A stretch of 64,000 nucleotides of DNA from Gillisella vitis (lineage in GTDB: Bacteria > Pseudomonadota > Alphaproteobacteria > Rhizobiales > Rhizobiaceae): the NCBI GenBank assembly GCA_009744235.1, contig WPHV01000002.1:248001-312000 (forward strand). Reading direction: 5' to 3'. The position numbers and the translations under genes are program-made. Every line of letters starts with the position of its first letter. The first letter of the stretch is position 1. Shown here in pieces: positions 34,155 through 43,245 of this stretch. The notes below the pieces were generated by a model. It was not told where the DNA came from, did not search any database, and worked only from the letters and a program-made list of their open reading frames with translations.

Positions 34155-35501
34155 TCAAATGATGCCGGGCACGACGAAGACAAGCCAGGCGATGACCGGT
34201 CCGATCAGCGCGATAAGGGCGCTGTAGATCAGCATCTGGCGCATGACCTTATCGCGTTGCTCATCTGGCGCATTGGCAACCACCAGGGCCCCATTGGTGG
34301 AAAACGGGCTGGTATCGACAATGGTCGTAGAGATCGCAATCGCCGCCACCACGCCGACAGCGCTGATATGCCCTTGCAGCAGGAAGGGAACGGCAAGCGG
34401 AATAATCGCCCCAAGCAAAGCTGTCGATGAGGCGAAGGCCGAGACGATGGCGCCGGTAAAGCACAGCAGCAGGGCTACGAGGAGCGGCATGCCGAGGCTG
34501 GATATGCCATGGGCGACGTAATCGATGGTGCCTGCCTTTTCCATCACGCCGACATAGGTGATGATGCCGGAGATCAGCAGCACGGTCGACCAGCTTACCT
34601 TGTCGATGGCTGCCTTTTGCGTTGTGGGCGAAAGGAGAGCCAGCAGAACCGCAACAGTGATCGCCACCAGGCCAACATTGAACTTGAACACCAGAGCCCC
34701 GACGCCCAGCGCGGTAAGACCGATCAGGGTCGTGACCTTCTCGGTCGTCAACCGGACCTTTGCCTGCGTGTCTGCCGCTGTGCCATAGGCATGGTCACGG
34801 AACGGCTTGGCAGGTGTACCGCCATGACCCTTTATCGAGGCCGAGATGCCCTCAGGGTGAAGCTCGGGCAGGGGGCCTTTGACAGAGGATCTCTGTTTCA
34901 GGATGGAAAGGCCACCAAAAACGAAGAAGACCAGAACCGCAATCGCCAGGTTGAAGAAGAAGCTGGAGAGAAACAGCGAGGTCGGCGCGAAGGGAAGACC
35001 TGCTTTGGCAACGATCTGGTTGGTAATGCCGCCATAGATGCTGATCGGCGAGAACCCACCGGCCTGTGCGCCGTGAATGACCATCAGGCCCATCAATACC
35101 GGGTGGATCCTGTACTGAACGGCAAAGCTAAGTGCTACAGGAGCGAGGATAGCCACAGCGGCAGGCCCAAGGGCGCCAAAGCCGGTGATGATCGCCGCAA
35201 CCAGGAACATTACCCAGGGTATCCATCCGACATGCCCACGAACCATGCGTACGGCTCGCTCCACAAGCCAGTCGATGGTTCCATTGATCTGGGCGATGGC
35301 GAAAAGATAGGTAACGGCCACCAGCGTCAAAAACAGATCACTGGGGAAGCCCGCAAAAATGTCGGCGGGCTTCATGCCGATAATCAGCGAGCCCAGGACG
35401 AAGGTGCAGCCAAAGGCCAGGACCCCCATATTGATCGGCTGGATTGTCGCGATAATGAAGATCGCAACCAGCAGCCCTATAGATAGGATTTCGATGCTCA
35501 T
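34155..35501 (-). CDS. matC: Malonate/dicarboxylate carrier MatC
   Basis: 448 residues with about eleven hydrophobic segments in two halves and a hydrophilic loop at about 215-260. The start MSIEILSIGLLVAIFIIATIQPINMGVL and segments FSPISIYGGITNQIV and IVDTSPFSTNGALVVANA are the MatC pattern of rhizobial malonate loci. It imports malonate across the inner membrane. GGAGGGG lies before the ATG. It is downstream of matB after a 128-bp gap containing a hairpin. Confidence 0.9.
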   Translation of the reverse strand: MSIEILSIGLLVAIFIIATIQPINMGVLAFGCTFVLGSLIIGMKPADIFAGFPSDLFLTLVAVTYLFAIAQINGTIDWLVERAVRMVRGHVGWIPWVMFLVAAIITGFGALGPAAVAILAPVALSFAVQYRIHPVLMGLMVIHGAQAGGFSPISIYGGITNQIVAKAGLPFAPTSLFLSSFFFNLAIAVLVFFVFGGLSILKQRSSVKGPLPELHPEGISASIKGHGGTPAKPFRDHAYGTAADTQAKVRLTTEKVTTLIGLTALGVGALVFKFNVGLVAITVAVLLALLSPTTQKAAIDKVSWSTVLLISGIITYVGVMEKAGTIDYVAHGISSLGMPLLVALLLCFTGAIVSAFASSTALLGAIIPLAVPFLLQGHISAVGVVAAIAISTTIVDTSPFSTNGALVVANAPDEQRDKVMRQMLIYSALIALIGPVIAWLVFVVPGII

Positions 35502-35596
35502 AAGTCCCCTCCCTGCGGCGTGATGAGCGCCAGCAGCATGTGCGTTTTCGGATTGAATATGTCCGCACGCGCCCCTCCCAAATGACGCGGCGTAAT

Positions 35597-35623
35597 CCGG
35601 GAGCGATTGGAGAGCGCTCCCGG
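35597..35623 (-). other. Hairpin between matB and matC
   Basis: 9-bp stem CCGGGAGCG (35597-35605) and CGCTCCCGG (35615-35623) with a 9-nt loop, just past the matB stop on the minus strand. There is no T run, so it is probably an attenuating or stabilising structure rather than a full terminator. Confidence 0.45.
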
Positions 35624-35629
35624 GTTTAA

Positions 35630-37144
35630 TCAGGCTGCCGCGTAAAGATCGGCATATTGCTGGCGCAGAACATTCTTCTGGACCTTGCCCATCGTGTTGC
35701 GCGGCAGGTCTTCCAGGAAAATAATGCGCTTGGGCTGCTTGTAGCGGGCAAGCCGATCCTGAAGCGCAGTGAGAATTGCCTTCTCATCCAGCGAGACGCC
35801 CGGCTTGCAGATAACGATGGCGGTCACGCCCTCGCCAAAATCCGGGTGCGGTACGCCGATAACAGCACTTTCGACCACGCCTTCAAGCTGGTCGATCTCG
35901 CTTTCGACCTCCTTGGGATAGATATTGTATCCGCCTGAGATCACCAGGTCCTTGCCGCGTCCAACGATATGGACATAGCCGTTCTCATCGATCTTGCCGA
36001 GATCGCCGCTGATGAAAAAGCCGTCCGCCGTGAATTCCGCAGCGGTCTTTTCAGGCATCCGCCAATAGCCCTTGAAGACATTCGGTCCTTTGATTTCGAT
36101 GGACCCTGTTTCTCCGGTCGGGAGAATGGCACCGCTGGCGGGATCGGTGATGCGCACGGTCACGCCCGGCAGCGGCAGGCCGACTGTTCCCGGAACCCGA
36201 TCTCCGTCATAGGGATTGGACGTGTTCATGTTGGTTTCGGTCATGCCATAGCGCTCAAGGATCGCTTTGCCGGTGCGCTTGCCGAATTCGACATGGGTCT
36301 CGGCCAGCAATGGCGCCGAACCGGAGATGAAAAGGCGTATATTGGCCGTGATCTCCCGGTCCAGTTTCTGGCTTTGCAGGAGGCGCACGTAAAAGGTCGG
36401 AACGCCCATGAGAAGCGTGGCATTCGGCATTAATGACAGCACTTCCTCAGGATCGAATTTTGGCAAGAGGATCATCGACGCGCCCGACAGCAGGGTCACA
36501 TTGGTGGCGACGAACAGCCCGTGCGTATGGAAAATCGGCAGGGCGTGGATCAGCCGGTCATCGCTTGTGACGCGCCAGAAATCGCGCAGGGTCAAGGCAT
36601 TCGACAGGAGATTGTCATGGGTCAGCATCGCGCCCTTAGAGCGTCCGGTCGTTCCCGACGTATAAAGGATGGCGGCGAGATCGTCGGGCGCGCGGGCGAC
36701 ATTGGCGAAATCGGCCGGTTCGATGCGGGCAAGATCGATCAGCGAGCCTGAGCCGTCGGCATTCAGCGTTTCAACATGCGCTCCATAGGGGGCAGCCACT
36801 TTTCTGATGGGGTCCAGCGCGGAGGAGGAGACAACCACCAGCTTCGGCTCGGCATCGCCAATGAAATAGTCCAGTTCGGCGAGCGTATAGGCGGTGTTCA
36901 ACGGCAGATAAACCGCCCCTGCGCGAAGGCAGGCCAGGTACAGGATCAGCGCTTCCGGGCTTTTTTCGATCTGCACGGCAATCCGATCGCCGGGCTGAAT
37001 GCCGAGCTTGGCGATAGCGCCAGCAATCTGTCCGGAAAGCGCAATCGCATCGTCATACGTCCAGATCCTTCCGCCATTGATCAGAATGAATGGTGAACTG
37101 GGCCGTGCTGCGGCTTTGATGGCATCAAAAAGATGGTTGCTCAT
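35630..37144 (-). CDS. matB: Malonyl-CoA synthetase MatB
   Basis: 504 residues of the ANL adenylating family. AMP-binding P-loop ILYTSGTTGRSKGAMLTHDN, the YGMTETNMN motif, STGDLG-like SGDLGKID, hinge region GRGKDLVISGGYNIYPKEVE and the catalytic Lys near the end in PRNTMGKVQKNVL are all visible. It activates malonate to malonyl-CoA with ATP and CoA. Strong GGAGGAG precedes the ATG. It lies between matA and matC, as in described rhizobial mat operons. Confidence 0.92.
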   Translation of the reverse strand: MSNHLFDAIKAAARPSSPFILINGGRIWTYDDAIALSGQIAGAIAKLGIQPGDRIAVQIEKSPEALILYLACLRAGAVYLPLNTAYTLAELDYFIGDAEPKLVVVSSSALDPIRKVAAPYGAHVETLNADGSGSLIDLARIEPADFANVARAPDDLAAILYTSGTTGRSKGAMLTHDNLLSNALTLRDFWRVTSDDRLIHALPIFHTHGLFVATNVTLLSGASMILLPKFDPEEVLSLMPNATLLMGVPTFYVRLLQSQKLDREITANIRLFISGSAPLLAETHVEFGKRTGKAILERYGMTETNMNTSNPYDGDRVPGTVGLPLPGVTVRITDPASGAILPTGETGSIEIKGPNVFKGYWRMPEKTAAEFTADGFFISGDLGKIDENGYVHIVGRGKDLVISGGYNIYPKEVESEIDQLEGVVESAVIGVPHPDFGEGVTAIVICKPGVSLDEKAILTALQDRLARYKQPKRIIFLEDLPRNTMGKVQKNVLRQQYADLYAAA

Positions 37145-37241
37145 ATGACTCTACTCCTCCGATCATGGTGATCGCCGTCTGTGCCGTGGACCGTAAATCC
37201 GTCCTGGCTCCAAGCAGCGTGCGGGTCTCTCTCCAGTTTGT

Positions 37242-38639
37242 TTAAGAACCGGACAGGCTCTCCGCTTTTTTGATATCCTTGGTTTTTTCAGGAAGGCCCA
37301 GCTCGATTTTTCCCTGCAAGGCTTTAACGGCTGGCGATGCTGCCACTTCTCCGCGCTGTGCCAGGGCCTCGTGATTGGTCTCGATGTCCTCCAGCTTGTA
37401 GAGGTAATTGACCATCAGCCCATGCGCCTGGCGCATTGCCTTCACTGAGCGGTCGCCCAGAAAGTTAAGCCGCTCCAGCCTGGCGCCATTGCCAAGGTGG
37501 AAACGGGCAACCGGATCGACCGGGCGGTTGTCCGGCGTTCTCTCGGTGATGAAATATCGTGCCGCGAGCGGCAGCAGCACGCGCTCCACGGCATCCGCCC
37601 TTGCCTTATCTTCAGGCCATGTCGGATCATCCAGCAAAGCCAGCGTGTTGCGGTCCTCTTGCGACAGCGGGAAACCGGACTTCGGATCTCTGATCTTCGA
37701 AATCCAGCGGGCAAAGCCCGGAACCGGCGAGAGCGTGACGAATTCCTTGAGGCCGGGAAGATCCCGCCGCAGGTCTTCCACCACCTGCTTGATGAGAAAA
37801 TTTCCGAAGGAAATGCCGCGAAGACCGTCCTGGCAGTTGGAAATCGAATAGAAGACCGCAGTCGTTGCGGTATCGGGGCCGATATGATCCCGGCTTTCAT
37901 CCAGCACATCGGCGATGGCGCTCGGTATCGAACGGGTCAGCGCGACTTCCACAAAGACGAGCGGGTCATCGCGCAGGCGCGGATGAAAAAAGGCAAAGCA
38001 GCGCCGATCTGCGGGCGCAAGCCGCCGCCGCAACTCTTCCCACCCGGCAATCTCATGCACGGCCTCGTATTTGATGATCTTTTCCAGAATATGCGCCGGT
38101 GTCGTCCAGTCGATGGGTTGCAGCGTCAGGAAGCCACGGTTGAACCAGGAGCTGAAAAGATGGGCGAAATCGGTATCGACAGCACCAAGATCGGCGCGAT
38201 CCTCCTTGGTTTCCAGCAGTCGTTCGCGCATGCGGACAAGCTTTTGCGTGCCGTTGGGCGCAAGGTTGAGGCGGCGCAAAAGCTCCTGTCGGCGTGGTTC
38301 GGCTGCATTGTGCAGCGCGATGACGGCCATCGGGCTTTTGTCGGTCCGATAGGCGTCTATCGCCTTGTCGAGCGCTGCGGCTTCCGCGCCGAAACGGTCA
38401 GACAGCATATGCAGAAACTGGACGGCTTCTGTGGCATTGAAACGGCTCCAGCGATCCAGAATTTCCGCTGCGATTGCCATGCCCGAGGCTTCGCCGCGAC
38501 TTGAAAGCAGCATTTCACACAGGGTTTCGATGTCTGTATCGACCACCCTCTCGCGCGTCTTCGATCCTGAAAACAGCAGTGCGCGACCGCGTTCCGTGAC
38601 GCCCGAAAGCAGGTCACTGAGAAAAGAGGTTCCGGCCAT
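37242..38639 (-). CDS. matA: Malonyl-CoA decarboxylase MatA
   Basis: 465 residues of the malonyl-CoA decarboxylase family, with an N-terminal helical region (to about 190) and a C-terminal acetyltransferase-like catalytic domain: RRCFAFFHPRLRDDPLVFVEVALT, FYSISNCQDGLRGISFGNFLIKQV, FVTLSPVPGFARW, and FHLGNGARLERLNFLGDRS. It converts malonyl-CoA to acetyl-CoA and CO2. The ATG at 38639 is preceded by GGAGGA. It is the first gene of the mat operon on the minus strand and divergent from matR. Confidence 0.92.
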   Translation of the reverse strand: MAGTSFLSDLLSGVTERGRALLFSGSKTRERVVDTDIETLCEMLLSSRGEASGMAIAAEILDRWSRFNATEAVQFLHMLSDRFGAEAAALDKAIDAYRTDKSPMAVIALHNAAEPRRQELLRRLNLAPNGTQKLVRMRERLLETKEDRADLGAVDTDFAHLFSSWFNRGFLTLQPIDWTTPAHILEKIIKYEAVHEIAGWEELRRRLAPADRRCFAFFHPRLRDDPLVFVEVALTRSIPSAIADVLDESRDHIGPDTATTAVFYSISNCQDGLRGISFGNFLIKQVVEDLRRDLPGLKEFVTLSPVPGFARWISKIRDPKSGFPLSQEDRNTLALLDDPTWPEDKARADAVERVLLPLAARYFITERTPDNRPVDPVARFHLGNGARLERLNFLGDRSVKAMRQAHGLMVNYLYKLEDIETNHEALAQRGEVAASPAVKALQGKIELGLPEKTKDIKKAESLSGS

Positions 38640-38751
38640 CCAAAATTCCTCCGATCATCAGGACGGCACCCCCCGCGCTGTCCTTTTATTATCATTGTCT
38701 ATTCAATATCCACCGCAATATGGTATGTAAGCTGGCCCACAATGTGCACGG

Positions 38752-38774
38752 TGTCAACAGTCTTGTATACAAGA
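38752..38774. promoter_or_regulatory. MatR operator and divergent promoter elements
   Basis: TCTTGTATACAAGA (38761-38774) is a perfect 14-bp palindrome of GntR operator type. Its TATACA could serve as the matR -10 element on the + strand. On the minus strand a TTGACA (-35 for matA) lies at 38757-38752, next to the palindrome. One site could thus control both directions. Confidence 0.65.
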
Positions 38775-38805
38775 ATGGAAAAATTGCATTATGAAGGCCG
38801 GATGC

Positions 38806-39456
38806 ATGTCTGAAAACGCGGGGCGTTGGCTGCGAGACGAAATTGAAAATGCGATTCTGTCTCATGAATTCGCTCCCGGTCTCCGGTTGGATGAGACCTT
38901 GCTGGCCAACCGGTTCGGTGTGTCACGCACGCCCGTGCGCGAAGCGCTGATGCAGCTGAACGCCATTGGCCTCATCGAGATCCGTCCGCGTCGTGGCGCC
39001 GTCGTTATCGATCCGGGGCCGCACCGTATCTATCAAATGTTCGAGGTCATGGCCGAGCTGGAAGGTCTGGCCGGTTCATTGGCGGCCCGTCGGCTGGATG
39101 AGCAGTCCAAAGAGGCGATCCTTGATGCCCATAAGCGTTGTGAAATCTCCGCGGGCGCTGGCGACAGCGATAGCTATTATTATGACAACGAAGCCTTTCA
39201 CAAGGCGATCTATGCGGCAAGCCGGAGCGAATTTCTGGAGGAGCAGTGCAACCAGCTGCATCGTCGCTTGCGACCCTACAGGCGGCTGCAATTGCGGGTG
39301 CGCAACCGCTTGTCGACGTCATTTTCTGAACATGGGGCGATTGTCGAGGCGCTTTTCAAAGGCGATGTCGAGGAGACAAGACGGTTGCTCGGAATGCATG
39401 TGGCCGTTCAGGGTGAAAGGTTCAGCGACCTCGTTGCCAATATGGCTGCACGGTGA
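38806..39456 (+). CDS. matR: GntR/FCD-family regulator of malonate genes, MatR
   Basis: 216 residues from the ATG at 38806, which has AAGG eight bases upstream; an in-frame ATG at 38791 is an alternative. Winged helix APGLRLDETLLANRFGVSRTPVREALMQLNAIGLIEIRPRRGAVV, then an FCD domain with DNEAFHKAIYAAS and HGAIVEALFKGD. Placement divergent to matABC, with a TCTTGTATACAAGA palindrome upstream, fits the described role of MatR as a malonate-responsive repressor of the mat operon and itself. Confidence 0.88.
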   Translation: MSENAGRWLRDEIENAILSHEFAPGLRLDETLLANRFGVSRTPVREALMQLNAIGLIEIRPRRGAVVIDPGPHRIYQMFEVMAELEGLAGSLAARRLDEQSKEAILDAHKRCEISAGAGDSDSYYYDNEAFHKAIYAASRSEFLEEQCNQLHRRLRPYRRLQLRVRNRLSTSFSEHGAIVEALFKGDVEETRRLLGMHVAVQGERFSDLVANMAAR

Positions 39457-39487
39457 TTAGAATATTATAATTGCGTTTTGGTCTCTT

Positions 39488-39682
39488 ACAGTCTGTTCAA
39501 GAATTGCTGTTGGCCTGGCGAAAATGGTGATTTCGAGAACCGGAACGGAGCGTACTTAATGTACGTGAGTACAAGCATTCCAGGAAAAGTGCGAAGCGGT
39601 TTTCCGTTTGGAAATGCGTGCATCATTCAAGCGCAGAAATTGCCATTTGCAGACGGCCAGCGGCGATTATTGGATAGACTGT
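39488..39682. repeat. MITE-like palindromic element upstream of the MalT-like gene
   Basis: About 195 bp with imperfect inverted arms of about 55 bp (39488-39543 and 39628-39682), starting ACAGTCT and ending AGACTGT. A nested inner palindrome at 39574-39621 has the GGAAAAGTG-CGAAGCGGTTTTCC core seen in the other repeats of this window. No reading frame. It fills the gap before the regulator gene. Confidence 0.55.
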
Positions 39683-39702
39683 TAGGCAGACTGTAAGCGC
39701 TG

Positions 39703-42042
39703 ATGTCGAAGCATAACGCGAAATCCATGACCTCACCACCCGATGCGCCGATTGCGCGAAGCGATCTGATCGCGCGCATTGTCCATGATTTCAGCCCCGT
39801 CATCGTTGTGACCGCGCCCGCAGGCTTCGGCAAGACCTGGCTTTTCCAGGCCTTGATCGCGACACTGGGGTCTGGGGCCGCCCAGTGGACGGTGTATGAT
39901 TGCCCAACCGTCTCTCCTGACCTTTCGCGGCTTGAGCAAGGACATCGCTATGCCATCGCCCTGCGCCCCGGCGAAAGCTTGCCCGGACTGGAGCGGCTGC
40001 GCCTTTATGGTCAGGTGCTGGATCTTGGTGGTGAGGATCTTCTTCTGCCTCAGGACGGATTGAGCCAACGTGAGTGGGACAGATGTGCCGGCTGGCCGGT
40101 TCTGTTGTCGCCGGGGGCGGATTGTCAGGATGCACTTGCTGGGCAAAATCGGCTTTCGGCCTTTCTGGCCGATGACTGTCTGGTGGGCCTTGATGATGCT
40201 GATATGTCGGCGCTGCTGGTCTGTGGACAGGATTGGCCGTCCTGGCTTGCCATGCGTCTGGCACCGCTTGCCCATCCCGCCACTGCGGCCTGCCAAAGGA
40301 TCAACAGCGCTTTGCCCGACGCGCTGGAGCAAGAAATGCTCCGGCGTCTTGCCGATCCGTCCCGGACTGCTGATCCGTCTGGCGTTCTCGCGCAGGCTTT
40401 ACGTCGAAACCCGCGAAATCTGGAGGTGGTGATCCTGCGATTGCTGGCGTGCAATCAGGGCAAGGACGCGCTGGCCCTGTTTTGCAAGACAGGCGGCTGG
40501 TTTCTCTATTATCGGCTGGGCCATGATGCGTTCTTGCGTGTGGTGACAGGTCTTGAGGCGGGCTGTGATGATCTACCGGAAGAATTGGCCATCAGTCGCG
40601 CCTTTTTGATGATCAAAGCCGGTGATGTTGCATGGGCAATGCAATTTCTGGTCCAGCGCTTCGGGGTGGAAATACGCAATGTCTTGGCCGTTTTTTCGGG
40701 CGATAGCGCGCTTTCCCTGCGTGTCAGGCTGTTTCGTATCACGGTCCTGATTTATGAGGATGTTGCGCCGACCGACAGATTGCTGGAAGCGCTGTTTGAG
40801 ATTGGCGGCGAGTTACCGCTGGACGAGCCGGAGCAGCGCGGATCATTTTACAACGCCATGCTGGAATTTTTCCTTCGGCTCCGGCGCTACGAAGAGGCAA
40901 ATGGCATGGCCGAAAAGGCCATGAAGGCCTATCGGCAGGCGGATTGTCCCATTCTATGCTTCTACATAGCGCTGCATCAATCGGTGCTCAGCCTTTTGAC
41001 TTCCGATTTCAACCGTATGGACCAGTCTCTGCGGCTTGCCGAGGACATGCTGGCAAAAACAGGCTTTGACAGTCCCGGAGATCGTCGCTTTCTTGATCTG
41101 TTGACGGCTTGCATGGCCTATGAAAACGGCGAGCCAGCGGTGCTGCTTGGCTTTTTGCAAGAAGAGATGGCCGCACTCATTGCGGGAGAGTTGTGGCCAA
41201 GTCTGGCGGATGTTGCCATCTACTACGGAAGCCACGCCTTGAGCGTCCATATGACCACCCGCGTCGCTCTTCGCTTTCTCGATGGCTGGAGCGTTTACCA
41301 GCCGATGAACCGGCAGTTTCGTCTCTCTTTGGATGTACGCAAGGCGCAGATCCTGCAAAGTGGTAATTTCTGGGGCGATGCGACCCGGCTTCTTGCGCCG
41401 TTGCGGGCCGGGTTTGATCGGGTGTGGATTGAAAGCGCGCAGGAGGCTCTTGCCCGCCTGGCGGGTCGAGACGAGATTACGCTGGCCTTGAGCTGGCTGC
41501 GGCAAATCTCCTACGAGCGCCCAGGTTTTCCCCATCTCGACCGCAAGCTCGAGGTGATGTTGACCAACCCGCATCTGCTGGTCAGGCAGGAGATTGCGGT
41601 TTCTCTCTGGCTGGCCTTCGTCTTGCGGCAAACGCAGCAAAATTCCAGAGCCCGCACTCTGCTGCGGCAGGTGTTTGAACGCTGCGCAAGCCATGGCGGG
41701 CTGACGGCCCTTTCAGAGGAATGGCTGTTTCTCGATCACTTGCTGCAAGACAGACGGATAGTCGAGTTTGTGATGGCGGCCACCCCGGCGCGGGCCATCC
41801 TGCGGCGGCTGGATAAGGGGCGTCACAGCAGTCTTGCGGCGGCCCGAACACGGCTGACCCAGCAGGAGTTGAAAATCCTGAGCATGCTGGCGGAAGGCGC
41901 CTCCAACAAGCTGATTGCCCGCAACAGCGGCATTTCAGAGCCGACGGTGAAATTTCATCTGAAGAATGTCTATCGCAAACTGGGTTGCTCCCGTCGACAT
42001 GAGGCGATTGCAGCGGCAAAGGCGTTGGGGTGGGTGCGATAA
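39703..42042 (+). CDS. MalT-like large ATP-binding LuxR-family regulator
   Basis: 779 residues. N-terminal NTPase domain with Walker A TAPAGFGKT (37-45), a long alpha-helical repeat region (about 250-690) as in the MalT/STAND group, and a C-terminal LuxR helix-turn-helix (about 715-779: LTQQELKILSMLAEG, then SEPTVKFHLKNVYRKLG). Such regulators bind an inducer and ATP, then activate promoters through direct repeats. The ATG at 39703 has no clear ribosome site; one at 39727 is an alternative. It is immediately upstream of the peptide-type ABC, hydantoinase and DUF917 operon and likely activates it. A palindromic element abuts its 5' end. Confidence 0.85.
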   Translation: MSKHNAKSMTSPPDAPIARSDLIARIVHDFSPVIVVTAPAGFGKTWLFQALIATLGSGAAQWTVYDCPTVSPDLSRLEQGHRYAIALRPGESLPGLERLRLYGQVLDLGGEDLLLPQDGLSQREWDRCAGWPVLLSPGADCQDALAGQNRLSAFLADDCLVGLDDADMSALLVCGQDWPSWLAMRLAPLAHPATAACQRINSALPDALEQEMLRRLADPSRTADPSGVLAQALRRNPRNLEVVILRLLACNQGKDALALFCKTGGWFLYYRLGHDAFLRVVTGLEAGCDDLPEELAISRAFLMIKAGDVAWAMQFLVQRFGVEIRNVLAVFSGDSALSLRVRLFRITVLIYEDVAPTDRLLEALFEIGGELPLDEPEQRGSFYNAMLEFFLRLRRYEEANGMAEKAMKAYRQADCPILCFYIALHQSVLSLLTSDFNRMDQSLRLAEDMLAKTGFDSPGDRRFLDLLTACMAYENGEPAVLLGFLQEEMAALIAGELWPSLADVAIYYGSHALSVHMTTRVALRFLDGWSVYQPMNRQFRLSLDVRKAQILQSGNFWGDATRLLAPLRAGFDRVWIESAQEALARLAGRDEITLALSWLRQISYERPGFPHLDRKLEVMLTNPHLLVRQEIAVSLWLAFVLRQTQQNSRARTLLRQVFERCASHGGLTALSEEWLFLDHLLQDRRIVEFVMAATPARAILRRLDKGRHSSLAAARTRLTQQELKILSMLAEGASNKLIARNSGISEPTVKFHLKNVYRKLGCSRRHEAIAAAKALGWVR

Positions 42043-42122
42043 TCGCTCCCCACTGGAACACTTTGGCTCTTTGCTTTGCGTTCCGCCCGCAAAGCAGGGT
42101 CCGATCACCGCTGAAGTGCCTT

Positions 42123-42156
42123 AAAACCTATCCTTATTTTGTAAAAACCTATCCTT
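42123..42156 (+). promoter_or_regulatory. 13-bp direct repeats before the ABC/DUF917 operon
   Basis: AAAACCTATCCTT occurs at 42123-42135 and 42144-42156, a 21-bp period equal to two DNA turns. Tandem same-face sites suit a MalT-like activator encoded just upstream. Confidence 0.5.
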
Positions 42157-42216
42157 CGCTCGCATTGCTCTCGCCAGTCCTTCCACGCCACCATGGCGCA
42201 AAGAGGGAATGGTGGG

Positions 42217-43245
42217 ATGATTTTGCATGTTGTCGAACAGATCGTGAGACGGGTGTTTTCCGTTGTCATGGTGCTGTTCGTGCTGTCTTTGATGATTTTT
42301 GCGCTGGCCCGCGTGGTGCCCGGTGATCCGGCCCGCATGGCGCTGGGGCCGTCCGCATCGCAGGAGCAGGTCACGGCGCTGAGCCGCGAAATGGGGCTCG
42401 ATCAGCCGGTCATTGTGCAATATGGCCGCTATATCGCCAACGCCCTTCAGGGTGATCTTGGCCAATCGCTGTCGTCGCATCGCCCCGTCATTCATGATGT
42501 CGTTGAATTTCTCCCCGCCACGCTGGAGCTTGTGGTGGTCACCGTCATTCTTGATCTGCTGATTGCCATTCCGCTAGGCGTCATTACGGCACGCCATCGC
42601 AACACCTGGATCGATAATCTCGGACGGCTGTTTTCCATGGTTGGCGTCACGGTGCCGTCCTTTCTGTTTGCCATTGGTCTGCAATTGTTTGCGGCGAATT
42701 TTCTGCCGGGTTGGCCTCTGTTGGGGCAGGTGAATTTCGATCTTCATGCCCCTGCCGGGCCAACCGGTTTTCTGTTGGTTGATAGTTTGATCCATGGCCG
42801 CGCCGATGTGTTTGTGGATGCCCTCCAACATCTGGTCTTTCCCGCATTGGCGCTGGCCATGGCTGGCATTGGCCAGATCACCCGCATCATGCGCTCGGCA
42901 ATGATTGAAAACCAGCGCAAGGACCATGTGCTGACACTGCTGAGTTTCGGCGTGCCGGATTATGTCGTGAACTTTCGCTACCTGCTTAAGCTGTCGTCTG
43001 TAGCGCCTCTGACCATCATGGGGCTGGAATTTGCCTCGCTGATTGGCAATGCCTTTGTGGTGGAAATGGTGTTTGGCTGGGGTGGTTTTGCTTCCTACGG
43101 TCTCAATGCCATTTTGCAAAAAGACCTGAACGCCCTGATGGCTGTGGTGCTGATTTCCGGCCTGTTTTTCATTCTCGCCAATCTGGTCATCGATCTGGTT
43201 GTCAGCCTGATTGATCCGCGTCTGCGTTTTCGGGGAGGCCAATGA
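42217..43245 (+). CDS. Oligopeptide-type ABC transporter permease (DppB-like)
   Basis: 342 residues with the DppB layout: first segment VFSVVMVLFVLSLMIFALARVVPGDPARM, an insertion with KDHVLTLLSFGVPDYVVNFRYLLKLSSVAPL as the coupling loop, and a C-terminal DLVVSLIDPRLRF. The ATG at 42217 has GAGGGA upstream; an ATG at 42193 is possible but lacks one. It lies downstream of the MalT-like gene and its candidate sites. Its stop overlaps the next gene's start. The matching binding protein is at the far end of the operon. Confidence 0.87.
   Translation: MILHVVEQIVRRVFSVVMVLFVLSLMIFALARVVPGDPARMALGPSASQEQVTALSREMGLDQPVIVQYGRYIANALQGDLGQSLSSHRPVIHDVVEFLPATLELVVVTVILDLLIAIPLGVITARHRNTWIDNLGRLFSMVGVTVPSFLFAIGLQLFAANFLPGWPLLGQVNFDLHAPAGPTGFLLVDSLIHGRADVFVDALQHLVFPALALAMAGIGQITRIMRSAMIENQRKDHVLTLLSFGVPDYVVNFRYLLKLSSVAPLTIMGLEFASLIGNAFVVEMVFGWGGFASYGLNAILQKDLNALMAVVLISGLFFILANLVIDLVVSLIDPRLRFRGGQ

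Noticed and set aside
39574..39621. Rho-independent terminator for matR
   Set aside because: Its palindrome belongs to a larger inverted-repeat element and is not followed by a T run.
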